Part shown: positions 26,770 through 34,550 of the stretch, in pieces
Layout of the letters: each line of letters opens with the position of its first letter
Position numbering within the stretch: position 1 is the first letter of the stretch
Source of the DNA: Bacteroidota bacterium
GTDB lineage: Bacteria > Bacteroidota > Bacteroidia > Chitinophagales > Chitinophagaceae
Reading direction: 5' to 3'
Assembly: GCA_016868855.1 (NCBI GenBank)
Contig: VGFP01000003.1
Location: 1-64,000 of the forward strand
Length of the DNA stretch: 64,000 nt
The notes under the pieces: model-generated
Databases searched by the model: none
Told to the model about the DNA's origin: nothing
Seen by the model: only the letters and a program-made list of their open reading frames with translations
Made by a program: the position numbers and the translations under genes

Positions 26770-27484
26770 CAAATTTTCTCATCTGAATCATTGCAACCTG
26801 GAGGTCTTTTGGCAAAGGAGCTTCTAATGTCAATTCTTTCCCATCCATTCCCTTCAGTTGAATGCTGGATGCATGCAATGCCAATCTGTCCAACAATGGC
26901 TTTTCAGTTGCTGCATCTTTTGATAATTTGAATTTCTTCTTGAAGCTTGATAACAAAACTGGTTCTGCTGAAACGTAGAGGGGATCACATACAAGCGGAT
27001 GCTCCAGGTGTTTCATGTGTACCCTGATCTGATGGGTTCTTCCTGTCTCCAGATCAAACTCCATCCATGTGAATCCCCTGAGTCTTTCAATCACTTTGAA
27101 ATGGGTTACAGATGGTTTCCCGTTTTTTCCAATGCGCATCCTTCCTGGGATGGCAGGATGCTGCTCTATGGGCGCTTCAATGGTTCCTTCTTCCTGCATG
27201 ACAGCACCCATGACGAGTCCCAAATATATTTTTTTCACTGCACGCTGTTCAAAAAGCTGGTTATAATATTTATGAGCCTGATCATTTTTTGCGAAGAGCA
27301 GCAATCCGCTTGTGTCGCGGTCAATGCGATGGATAACAAAAATATGCGGATATAATTTTTCCAGCCAGTTTCGAACAGATGGGATCTCTTCATCATGTCG
27401 ATCCGGAATCGATAACCAGCCGGATGGTTTATTGACAGCAATCAGCTCACTGTTTTCAAATAGTATGGATGGATGATGCTTAAT
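26759..27484 (-). CDS. RluA-family pseudouridine synthase with probable ATT start
   Basis: Converts uridine to pseudouridine in RNA; the exact target is not clear (RluA/RluC/TruC-like). The frame reads ILFENSELIAVNKPSGWLSI, then HRIDRDTSGLLLFAKND with catalytic Asp55, then KKIYLGLVMG, TGRTHQIRVHMKHLEHPLVCDPLY and ALHASSIQL, all family hallmarks. The open frame has no ATG, GTG or TTG before the catalytic motif; the first TTG (27304) would delete the catalytic Asp. The most likely start is ATT at 27484-27482, overlapping the TAA of the upstream rluB-like gene and giving (M)KHHPSILFE and 241 residues. A sequencing error or frameshift fusion are alternatives. Confidence 0.85.
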   Translation of the reverse strand: MKHHPSILFENSELIAVNKPSGWLSIPDRHDEEIPSVRNWLEKLYPHIFVIHRIDRDTSGLLLFAKNDQAHKYYNQLFEQRAVKKIYLGLVMGAVMQEEGTIEAPIEQHPAIPGRMRIGKNGKPSVTHFKVIERLRGFTWMEFDLETGRTHQIRVHMKHLEHPLVCDPLYVSAEPVLLSSFKKKFKLSKDAATEKPLLDRLALHASSIQLKGMDGKELTLEAPLPKDLQVAMIQMRKFAKG

Positions 27485-28415
27485 ATTTGGCCTGTTTAAG
27501 AAATGAGCTGTTCATGAATTTCAACAGGCGAATTTCTTTTTCATTCAGCATTCTCCACTTACCTCTTTCTACATTTTTCTTTGTCAAATTCGCGAACATG
27601 ACCCTGTCGAGATTTTTGACATCATATCCAAGAAATTCAAACATTCTTCTGACAATTCGGTTTCTCCCGCTGTGCAATTCAATACCGATAACAGACTTGT
27701 CTTTGGGATCTGCGTATGCAAGTGCATCCGCCTTTACATATCCGTCCTCCAGATGGAGTCCCTTGAGTATTTTTTCAAAATCAACTTTCGACAATGGTTT
27801 GTCTAATTTTACCTCGTATACTTTTTTCACCTCGTTGGATGGATGAGAAAGTTTTTGTGCCAGGTCGCCATCGTTGGTAATCAATAACACACCTGTAGTG
27901 TTTCGATCGAGTCTGCCAACTGGATAAATCCTCTCGTTCGCAACTCCTTTCAGCAGATCAAGGACTGTTTTTCTTCCCTGAGGATCATCGAGTGTAGTGA
28001 TATAGTCTTTTGGTTTATTGAGCAAAACATAGACCAAGTTTTTCTCGGGGAGAATTTTCTTACCCAAATAATAAACCACGTCATGGGGAGCAACTTTGAA
28101 TCCGGGTTCAGTCACAACAACATCATTCACCTTGATTTTTCCATCTTTGATGATAGGCACTGCATCTCTCCTTGAACAAATGCCACAATGCGCAACATAT
28201 TTATTCAATGGCATGGATTTGTCAAGTTTTCTGACAGCAATCGCAGCTGGTTTTTCTGCTTTTTTGGATACAGTCACGCGTGAAGCTTCTTTTTTCTTCT
28301 CGATTGCCTTAGATCGTTCTTTTTTCCACCTCTTTTTCTCCTGACGAAAAGCTTCTTTTACAGCACTGTTTTTCTTCTTTGGTGCAAACTTTGAAAAATT
28401 ATCTGTGCGTTTCAT
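27480..28415 (-). CDS. rluB: RluB/RsuA-family 23S rRNA pseudouridine synthase
   Basis: Probable 23S rRNA pseudouridine synthase of 311 residues. A very basic N-terminal extension (about 1-65, many Lys and Arg) precedes an S4 RNA-binding domain (about 69-125, MPLNKYVAHCGICSRRDAV) and the RsuA/RluB catalytic domain with GRLDRNTTGVLLITNDGDL carrying the catalytic Asp, and LHSGRNRIVRRMFEFLGYDV. Its stop overlaps the presumed ATT start of the rluA-like gene. It lies 31 bases after rlmN. Assignment to RluB, not RsuA or RluE, is from the domain layout and is likely but not certain. Confidence 0.88.
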   Translation of the reverse strand: MKRTDNFSKFAPKKKNSAVKEAFRQEKKRWKKERSKAIEKKKEASRVTVSKKAEKPAAIAVRKLDKSMPLNKYVAHCGICSRRDAVPIIKDGKIKVNDVVVTEPGFKVAPHDVVYYLGKKILPEKNLVYVLLNKPKDYITTLDDPQGRKTVLDLLKGVANERIYPVGRLDRNTTGVLLITNDGDLAQKLSHPSNEVKKVYEVKLDKPLSKVDFEKILKGLHLEDGYVKADALAYADPKDKSVIGIELHSGRNRIVRRMFEFLGYDVKNLDRVMFANLTKKNVERGKWRMLNEKEIRLLKFMNSSFLKQAKY

Positions 28416-28446
28416 GTGAGATGTATTGATTAAACTGAGCCCTGGG

Positions 28447-29490
28447 TTATTTATTGGCCAATTGTCCGCATGCAGCGTCGATGTCTTTCCCCCTGCTTCT
28501 CCTCAATCTGGCATTCACACGGTTTTTTTCCAGGTATTCCATGAAGGCAGCAGTTTTTTCTTCGGTTGGTTTTTTAAATTTTGCGAAATCAATGGGATTG
28601 TACTCAATGATGTTCACCAAATCGGCAGGAATTTGTCGATATATTTTTATGAGCTCAGCAGCATCCTCAAAGGAGTCATTCAACTTGTCAAAGAGGATGT
28701 ACTCGAGTGTGATTTCATTTTCGGTTTTCTGATAAAAATAATTGAGGGCCTCGATGAGTGATTTCAAGTCATTGGTTTCATTGATGGGCATGATCTGATC
28801 TCGCTTCTTGTCATTTGCAGCATGAAGCGACAAGGCCAACTTGAACCTGACTTGGTCATCTCCCAGTTGCTTGATCATTTTCGCTACGCCCGCAGTGGAT
28901 ACGGTGATGCGGCGAGGACTCATAGCCAACCCGTCTGCAGCAGTAATCCTTTCTATCGCACCCATCACACTTCTGTAATTCAGCAAAGGCTCCCCCATTC
29001 CCATAAAAACAATGTTGGTCAGTTTTTTTTCACGATGTTTGAAAGAAAGCTGATTCAACAAAACCACTTCGTCATAAATCTCATCGAAATTGAGATTGCG
29101 TTTTCGTTCCATATAACCGGTGGCACAAAATTTACAATTCAGGCTGCAACCTATTTGAGAAGAAACACAAGCGGTTATCCTTTCATCTGAGGGAATCAGT
29201 ACTCCTTCCACCAAATGGCCATCGAATGTTTTGAATCCAACTTTAATGGTTCTATCTTCACTGTATTGTGTGGTATTGATTTTCAGCGATGGAAAGGAAA
29301 ATGAATCTTCGAGTTGGGCTCTCAGGGTTTTGGAGAGATTGGACATGGACTGGAAATCGAATGCATGTTTTTGCCATAACCATTCCCAAATTTGTTGTAA
29401 CCTGAATTTCTTTTCTCCAATTCCTTCGAGATATTCAGCAATTTGATTCTTGCTTAGATTGCGTATGTTCTGCTTTGCTGCATGTGACAT
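28447..29490 (-). CDS. rlmN: Dual-specificity 23S rRNA/tRNA adenine-C2 methyltransferase RlmN
   Basis: Radical-SAM enzyme methylating A2503 of 23S rRNA and A37 of some tRNAs. The 347-residue protein has the 4Fe-4S motif CSLNCKFC (Cys115, 119, 122), the SAM-contacting MGMGEPLLNY, the RITVSTAGV segment, and the C-terminal catalytic Cys341 in DAACGQL. The methyl-carrying Cys is therefore present. It heads a short run with the rluB-like and rluA-like genes. Confidence 0.96.
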   Translation of the reverse strand: MSHAAKQNIRNLSKNQIAEYLEGIGEKKFRLQQIWEWLWQKHAFDFQSMSNLSKTLRAQLEDSFSFPSLKINTTQYSEDRTIKVGFKTFDGHLVEGVLIPSDERITACVSSQIGCSLNCKFCATGYMERKRNLNFDEIYDEVVLLNQLSFKHREKKLTNIVFMGMGEPLLNYRSVMGAIERITAADGLAMSPRRITVSTAGVAKMIKQLGDDQVRFKLALSLHAANDKKRDQIMPINETNDLKSLIEALNYFYQKTENEITLEYILFDKLNDSFEDAAELIKIYRQIPADLVNIIEYNPIDFAKFKKPTEEKTAAFMEYLEKNRVNARLRRSRGKDIDAACGQLANK

Positions 29491-29494
29491 GCTG

Positions 29495-29502
29495 CAAAGG
29501 TA
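29495..29502 (-). promoter_or_regulatory. -7 promoter element of rlmN
   Basis: TACCTTTG on the minus strand fits TAnnTTTG exactly and ends 4 bases before the rlmN ATG, the same geometry as at hisS. It predicts transcription starting at or beside the ATG. No -33 box is evident. Confidence 0.45.
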
Positions 29503-29511
29503 GTCAATACT

Positions 29512-30141
29512 TTATGGTTCCGGCGTGTATCTTAGGTAAGGTTTGACAACCTTGACCCCTTTTGGAAATTTCACAAGCGCTTCTTCAGTTGAAACAGCCG
29601 GAACAACAATCAGATCTTGGCCACGATTCCAATCAGCAGGCGTTGCAAGACTGTACTTTGCGGTGAGTTGCAGTGAATCAATCACACGCAATACCTCAGC
29701 AAAATTTCTACCTGTAGAGGCAGGATATGTGATGGAAAGTTTTAATTTTTTATCCGGACCAATAACAAACAGTGAACGAACAGTAAAAGTAGCTGAAGCA
29801 TTCGGGTGAATCATGTCATACAATTGAGCAACTTTTCTGTCCTCATCTGCTATGATGGGAAAATCTACGGTGCAATGTTGGGTTTCATTGATATTAGCCA
29901 TCCACTCCTTGTGCTTATCCAGTGGGTCGACACTCACTGCAAGTACTTTTACATTTCTCTTTGCAAATTCCTCCTTCAGCAATGCAGTTCTGCCCAACTC
30001 TGTGGTACAGACAGGCGTAAAATCTGCTGGGTGGGAAAATAAAACCCCCCATGCATCACCCAAGTAAGCATAAAAATCAATTTCACCTGCAGTGGTCTGA
30101 GCTGTAAAATTTGGAACCTCATCTCCTAAATGCAAACCCAT
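29512..30141 (-). CDS. Peroxiredoxin, Prx6 (1-Cys) type
   Basis: Cytoplasmic thiol peroxidase reducing hydrogen peroxide and organic peroxides. The 209-residue protein has the peroxidatic Cys45 in HPADFTPVCTTELG and the Prx6-like C-terminal arm with PATTGRN-type sequence (here YPASTGRNFAEVLRVIDSLQ). A second Cys (Cys90) is not at the 2-Cys resolving position. It is preceded by TATATTTA as a candidate promoter. The neighbours are rlmN downstream and dinB upstream, without obvious functional link. Confidence 0.94.
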   Translation of the reverse strand: MGLHLGDEVPNFTAQTTAGEIDFYAYLGDAWGVLFSHPADFTPVCTTELGRTALLKEEFAKRNVKVLAVSVDPLDKHKEWMANINETQHCTVDFPIIADEDRKVAQLYDMIHPNASATFTVRSLFVIGPDKKLKLSITYPASTGRNFAEVLRVIDSLQLTAKYSLATPADWNRGQDLIVVPAVSTEEALVKFPKGVKVVKPYLRYTPEP

Positions 30142-30155
30142 ATCTATTGTTTTTG

Positions 30156-30163
30156 TAAATATA
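30156..30163 (-). promoter_or_regulatory. Candidate -7 element of the peroxiredoxin gene
   Basis: TATATTTA on the minus strand matches TAnnTTTG except the last base and ends 14 bases before the ATG at 30141. No -33 box was found. Confidence 0.35.
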
Positions 30164-30198
30164 CATCAATTTTATTACTCTACATAATAGATAGACTT

Positions 30199-31353
30199 TT
30201 AATGCTCCTCACCTCCGGCTTTTCCCAACACATCTTTTCCATAACGGATCTTTACATCATCGATGGCATTGTAGAGTTGCTGCTTTTGCACTTTGTTTTC
30301 AAACATATTTGTCTGCACTTCACCGCCGATCAACTCGCTGCATCTGATGCCCAAGAGCCTGAGTGGTTGGCGGGTATCATATAGTTGGTGAAACAACGAT
30401 TTGGCTGTCTGAAAAATTTCATCATCAAAAAAAGTGGGAGGAATGCTGATTTGCTTTGTATGTGTTTCAAAATCGGGATACCTCAATTTAACAGCGATGC
30501 ATTTGGTAGATTTTTCATCGCGCCTGAGTTCATACCCCAATTTCTCTGACATGCGCAAGAGGGTTGATTCCAAGACATCTATTTCGTATTGGTTTTCGAA
30601 AAACGTTTGTTCAGTAGACACAGACTTTGCATCATATGAACTGTGAATATCAGCGCTGGAAATACCATTTGCTTTTGTGTGAAGGATTTTCCCATACGCA
30701 CCAAAGTTCAATTCCAACAGATGCAAAGGATATTCAGCCAGTGCCCCAATGGTGAGGATGCCCAATTCGTGCATGCGTTTCAGCATCTGCTCTCCTACTC
30801 CGGGAATGCTGCCCACCCCGAGAGGAGCAAGAAATTCCTTTTCTTTTCCAGGCAATACCTGAATGTAGCCATTGGGCTTGGCTACGTTGGTTGCAATTTT
30901 AGCTACCATTCGATTGGATGCCAATCCGAATGAAATAGGAAGCTGGGTCGTTTCCATGATTTCAGTCCGCAGATCAATTGTCCAACGCAGTGGCTCAAAA
31001 AAACGATCCATTCCTGTCAGATCAATATAAAATTCATCAATCGAAGCTTTTTCAAACAAAGGAGCTTTTGCTGAGATGATTGATGTGACCCAATTTGAAA
31101 ATTTGCCGTATTGTCCGCGTGAACCCTTTAAAAAAATCCCATCCGGACAAAGTGCATGTGCCCTCGACATGGGTATGGCTGATTGAACGCCAAACTTTCT
31201 GGCTTCATAGCTGCAAGTGCTGACGACACCTCTCTCTTTTGAACCACCAATGATCAGCGGTTTTCCCACCAATGATGGATCCAAAATTCTCTCCACTGAC
31301 ACAAAAAATGCATCAAGGTCAAAATGTGCAATATGTATTTGCTGTTGTGACAT
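30199..31353 (-). CDS. dinB: DNA polymerase IV (Y family)
   Basis: Translesion DNA polymerase. I start it at ATG 31353 (384 residues, MSQQQIHIAHFDLDAFF) because the longer TTG start overlaps rimM. Catalytic acids are Asp12 in HFDLDAFFVSVE and Asp106-Glu107 in SIDEFYIDLTG. The helix-hairpin-helix region (GVGSIPGVGEQMLKRM) and little-finger domain follow. It is 17 bases after rimM on the same strand. No LexA-like operator was recognised. Confidence 0.95.
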   Translation of the reverse strand: MSQQQIHIAHFDLDAFFVSVERILDPSLVGKPLIIGGSKERGVVSTCSYEARKFGVQSAIPMSRAHALCPDGIFLKGSRGQYGKFSNWVTSIISAKAPLFEKASIDEFYIDLTGMDRFFEPLRWTIDLRTEIMETTQLPISFGLASNRMVAKIATNVAKPNGYIQVLPGKEKEFLAPLGVGSIPGVGEQMLKRMHELGILTIGALAEYPLHLLELNFGAYGKILHTKANGISSADIHSSYDAKSVSTEQTFFENQYEIDVLESTLLRMSEKLGYELRRDEKSTKCIAVKLRYPDFETHTKQISIPPTFFDDEIFQTAKSLFHQLYDTRQPLRLLGIRCSELIGGEVQTNMFENKVQKQQLYNAIDDVKIRYGKDVLGKAGGEEH

Positions 31354-31370
31354 GCTTGTGAAAACACATG

Positions 31371-31892
31371 TCAATTTATATAAATATCAAGAAGACCTTC
31401 AGGCAATTGAACAGTTATTTTTTCTTTTTTATGTTCAATCTTGATGAGGGTACTTTCGTTCAGTGGCACAAATACTTCTTTTCCTTCGTAATCAATTCTG
31501 AGCAAAACCTGCATGGGCTGTTCAATCACCTCAACAACCTTACCCAGCATTTTCTTTTCATCATACACCATAAATCCCAACAAAGAAATAGGAGCATGTT
31601 TGGCTGCCTGGGTTTTCACTTCCTGTTCTGGTATCCAGACCTGTTTGCGCAAAAATGGTTTGGCTTTTTCAGGAGCATCCACCCCTTCAAGCTGAACCAA
31701 AGCCTCTTCTGTATTTTTATTTTTTACGGCTGCAATGAAATAGGGCATGAACTTGCCTGACTTTTCTTCAATGAAAACTGTTTTCAATGATTCAGTATCA
31801 ATACCATCTCCGAGGTGATGCTGTAAAACAAGATCCCCCTTGATACCAAAAGTGGCTATGAATTTACCTATGACAATATACTGATCCATCAT
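31371..31892 (-). CDS. rimM: Ribosome maturation factor RimM
   Basis: Assists 30S subunit assembly near S19. The 173-residue protein has the N-terminal RimM barrel (YIVIGKFIATFGIKGDL) and C-terminal PRC barrel (APISLLGFMVYDEKKMLGKVVEV). Its ATG touches the U-run of the terminator behind rpsP, leaving no room for a normal ribosome-binding site; a second in-frame ATG follows immediately (31889). Expression therefore probably depends on readthrough from rpsP. Confidence 0.94.
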   Translation of the reverse strand: MMDQYIVIGKFIATFGIKGDLVLQHHLGDGIDTESLKTVFIEEKSGKFMPYFIAAVKNKNTEEALVQLEGVDAPEKAKPFLRKQVWIPEQEVKTQAAKHAPISLLGFMVYDEKKMLGKVVEVIEQPMQVLLRIDYEGKEVFVPLNESTLIKIEHKKEKITVQLPEGLLDIYIN

Positions 31893-31920
31893 AAAAAAAG
31901 CCCCGTTGTTAACGAGGCTT
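31893..31920 (-). terminator. Terminator/attenuator between rpsP and rimM
   Basis: On the minus strand a stem of about 10 bp (AAGCC and CGTT arms with one internal mismatch, 3-nt loop) is followed by seven T. The T run ends directly at the rimM ATG. It is likely to reduce rimM expression relative to the ribosomal protein. Confidence 0.8.
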
Positions 31921-31940
31921 CAGATATCGATTTATAAATA

Positions 31941-32429
31941 TTATTCAGCAGCAGGTGTAGCTTCGGCAGAAGGCTGATCTGCTTCAGCTTCAGGAGCTGG
32001 AGCGGGAGCCGCTTTCTTTGGTCTTGGCTGTGCAGCTTCCGTGCGCTTTGCACGACGCTCTTTTGCTGAAGCTTCCTGACGGGCTCTCAATTTTAATTCT
32101 TGTTCTTGGTGCCATGATTCAAATTTTACCATGGCTGATTCCTGATCAAATAGACCAAGACTCACACCGCGGAGCAAATGTTTGAGATATAAAACACCTT
32201 TGGTAGACAAAATTTTGCGAACTGTATCAGTGGGTTGCGCACCATCGTTCAACCAATCCAATGCTTTTTGACGATCCACCAGAACAGTAGCTGGGTGGGT
32301 CAGTGGATTGTAGGTACCAATTTTCTGAATGAATTTACCATCGCGAGGAGAACGAGAGTCAGCTACAACGATGAAGTAGAAGGGACGCTTTTTGCTTCCG
32401 TGTCTTTGGAGTCGGATTTTAACAGCCAT
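31941..32429 (-). CDS. rpsP: 30S ribosomal protein S16 with C-terminal extension
   Basis: Small-subunit ribosomal protein. The family core occupies about 1-80 ([41 protein letters not shown]). The protein continues to 162 residues with a charged helical stretch and an Ala/Pro/Glu-rich low-complexity tail, longer than the 80-90 residues typical of many phyla; extended S16 is known in Bacteroidota. It lies downstream of ffh with its own strong promoter. Confidence 0.96.
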   Translation of the reverse strand: MAVKIRLQRHGSKKRPFYFIVVADSRSPRDGKFIQKIGTYNPLTHPATVLVDRQKALDWLNDGAQPTDTVRKILSTKGVLYLKHLLRGVSLGLFDQESAMVKFESWHQEQELKLRARQEASAKERRAKRTEAAQPRPKKAAPAPAPEAEADQPSAEATPAAE

Positions 32430-32475
32430 AAAAAATGAAGATTTTTAGTGGGTGATCAATAAATTTTTCGGACCG

Positions 32476-32507
32476 CAAATATACGAATTACGGGGGAAAT
32501 GACAAAA
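32476..32507 (-). promoter_or_regulatory. Promoter of rpsP (both Bacteroidota boxes)
   Basis: On the minus strand TTTTG (32503-32507) and TATATTTG (32476-32483) are separated by exactly 19 bases, the ideal Bacteroidota -33/-7 spacing. The -7 box ends 46 bases before the rpsP ATG. This is the best-formed promoter in the window. Confidence 0.75.
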
Positions 32508-32530
32508 TCATGGATGTAAATTACTTAAAA

Positions 32531-33847
32531 TCATCTTCTGCCCATCCTTCCCAGGGCAGGCATATTGTTCATGTTTTTCATCATTTGCTTCATTTGCTCA
32601 AATTGTTTGAAAAACTGATTGATTTCATTCATGTCCCTTCCAGAGCCTTTGGCAATGCGCTTTTTTCTGTTTTGGTCGATGATATCAGGATTGGATCTTT
32701 CAAAAGGTGTCATTGACTTGATAATGGATTCCACCCCCTTGAAGGCATCATCGCTGATGTCAATATCCTTCATGGCCTTGCCCATTCCGGGTATCATACC
32801 CATTAGATCTTTCAGGTTACCCATTTTTTTGATCTGCTGCAATTGATCGAGAAAGTCCTGAAAATCAAACTGGTTTTTCCTGATCTTCTTTTCTAATTTC
32901 TTGGCCTGCTCCTCGTCAAATTGTGCCTGCGCTTTTTCAACCAATGTGGCAATATCTCCCATTCCCAAAATACGTTGGGCCATCCGCTCTGGATAAAACA
33001 CATCCAGTGTTTCCATCTTCTCTCCGCTGCTTGCAAATTTGATGGGTTTCTGGACGGTGTATTTGATTGACAAGGCTGCTCCTCCTCTTGTATCGCCATC
33101 CAATTTGGTCAACACAACACCCGAGAAATCCAATCGATCATTGAAGGCTTTTGCCGTGTTGACAGCGTCTTGTCCGATCATTGCATCCACCACAAACAAT
33201 ATTTCCTGTGGCTTGAGAAATGATTTGAGTCCGGCTACTTCGTTCATCATTGCCTCATCAATCGCCAAACGACCTGCGGTATCTACAATCACCACATTCT
33301 TGTTATTGGACTTCGCATATAGCAATGCATTTTCAGCAATTTTTCTCGGATCCTTGTTATCAGGTTCCGCATATACATCAACGCCAATCTGACCTCCCAA
33401 CACCTTTAACTGATCTACTGCAGCAGGACGATAAACATCGCCTGCGACAAGCAAGGGTGATTTTCCTTTTTGTGACTTTAAATAATTTGCGAGTTTACCA
33501 CTGAAAGTTGTTTTTCCTGAACCTTGGAGTCCAGCAATTAAAATGATCGCCGGATTTCCATTGATTTCAAAACTGCTTGCCTGCCCACCCATCAGTTCAG
33601 TGAGTTCATCCTGAACAATTTTTATCATCAACTGACCAGGACTCACTGCTGTGAGCACTTTTTGTCCGATGGCTTTTTCTTTGACCTTGTCGGTAAACTC
33701 CTTTGCAATTTTAAAGTTGACATCGGCATCCAACAATGCCTTGCGAATATCCTTGATGGTATTTGCTACATTCAAATCGGTGATCCTTCCTTCCCCTTTG
33801 ATTTGCTTGAATGCAGAGGCTATCTTCTCACTTAAACTTTCAAACAT
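32531..33847 (-). CDS. ffh: Signal recognition particle protein Ffh
   Basis: SRP54-type GTPase that targets nascent membrane proteins with the 4.5S/SRP RNA. The 438-residue protein has an N domain (about 1-90), the G domain with P-loop GLQGSGKTT at 106-114, DVYRPAAVDQL, DTAGRL and TKLDGDTRGGAAL, and a Met-rich M domain (about 320-438; FEQMKQMMKNMNNMPALG). The order ffh-rpsP-rimM is the widespread one. The SRP RNA gene was not found here. Confidence 0.97.
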   Translation of the reverse strand: MFESLSEKIASAFKQIKGEGRITDLNVANTIKDIRKALLDADVNFKIAKEFTDKVKEKAIGQKVLTAVSPGQLMIKIVQDELTELMGGQASSFEINGNPAIILIAGLQGSGKTTFSGKLANYLKSQKGKSPLLVAGDVYRPAAVDQLKVLGGQIGVDVYAEPDNKDPRKIAENALLYAKSNNKNVVIVDTAGRLAIDEAMMNEVAGLKSFLKPQEILFVVDAMIGQDAVNTAKAFNDRLDFSGVVLTKLDGDTRGGAALSIKYTVQKPIKFASSGEKMETLDVFYPERMAQRILGMGDIATLVEKAQAQFDEEQAKKLEKKIRKNQFDFQDFLDQLQQIKKMGNLKDLMGMIPGMGKAMKDIDISDDAFKGVESIIKSMTPFERSNPDIIDQNRKKRIAKGSGRDMNEINQFFKQFEQMKQMMKNMNNMPALGRMGRR

Positions 33848-34170
33848 GCTGGTTGCTTTTGATTGGAAACACTAAAAATGTTTGCAAAATTAAGCATTAC
33901 CATTCCATCAAGAGAAGATTGCACTTTCATGAAGCCGATGTACTTACCAATTGAAGGAATTGTTAAATCGATCGAAATACTGTCATTTTTTTATCACTTT
34001 TGACGCAAAGTGCTGATATTCATTAATTTGTCAATGCTAAACGTCCATGGGGATAATCCCGTTGAAAAAGTTGGAAAGAAAGATTAAATTATATTTTTTC
34101 AATTCCGATATTTTTCTATCATTGCAAGGTGCATGGATGTGAAGAAGAAATGCATTCAATTTAAATTTCA
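33848..34170. other. Divergent intergenic region between ffh and the START-like gene
   Basis: This 323-base AT-rich gap holds a minus-strand -7 element for ffh near 33885 and a one-mismatch plus-strand element TATCATTG at 34117-34124 for the START-like gene. I see no open frame of note, tRNA or recognisable structured RNA; a small RNA cannot be excluded. Confidence 0.5.
33885..33911 (-). promoter_or_regulatory. Candidate promoter of ffh
   Basis: TAATTTTG (33885-33892, minus strand) fits TAnnTTTG exactly; a TTG at 33909-33911 lies 16 bases upstream, slightly short of ideal spacing. The -7 box ends 37 bases before the ATG. Confidence 0.45.
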
Positions 34171-34548
34171 ATGAGTAAACAATTATTTTCCATAGAGTAC
34201 CCTGTTCGTTGCTCCCCTAACATTTTATTTGAATTTTTATCTACTCCAGCCGGACTGCAAGAGTGGTTTGCTGATCGCGTAGATGAAAGAGACAATATTT
34301 TCAGTTTCAGCTGGAATGGATCCACAGACAAAGCCGAGTTACTGGGTTCAGAGCAAGACAAATACATCAGATACAGATGGCTGCATGCATCTAAAAATGA
34401 ATATTTCGAATTTGCAATAGAGAAAACAGAAGTGAGTGGACAAACCATTTTAGTGATCAAAGACTTTGCAGAGAAAAAAGACATTGCAGATCAAACGCGT
34501 CTATGGGACGTTCAGGTACATGACCTTTTCCACAGGCTTGGAAATTGA
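34171..34548 (+). CDS. START-like domain protein
   Basis: A 125-residue cytoplasmic protein with a START/Bet v1-like (AHSA1-related) fold suggested by SIEYPVRCSPNILFEFLSTPAGLQEWFADRV (present as consecutive shorter motifs such as LFEFLSTPAGLQEWFA) and the C-terminal helix TRLWDVQVHDLFHRLGN. Such domains bind hydrophobic ligands or partner proteins. Its stop is followed 2 bases later by the LptF/G-type permease start, so the two are coupled, a pairing I believe is common in Bacteroidota. No specific function can be assigned. Confidence 0.8.
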   Translation: MSKQLFSIEYPVRCSPNILFEFLSTPAGLQEWFADRVDERDNIFSFSWNGSTDKAELLGSEQDKYIRYRWLHASKNEYFEFAIEKTEVSGQTILVIKDFAEKKDIADQTRLWDVQVHDLFHRLGN

Positions 34549-34550
34549 GG

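Noticed and set aside
26759-27304. RluA-like gene as a truncated pseudogene starting at TTG 27304
   Set aside because: The same frame continues upstream without stop or shift and encodes the missing N-terminus and catalytic Asp; the gene looks intact apart from its start codon.
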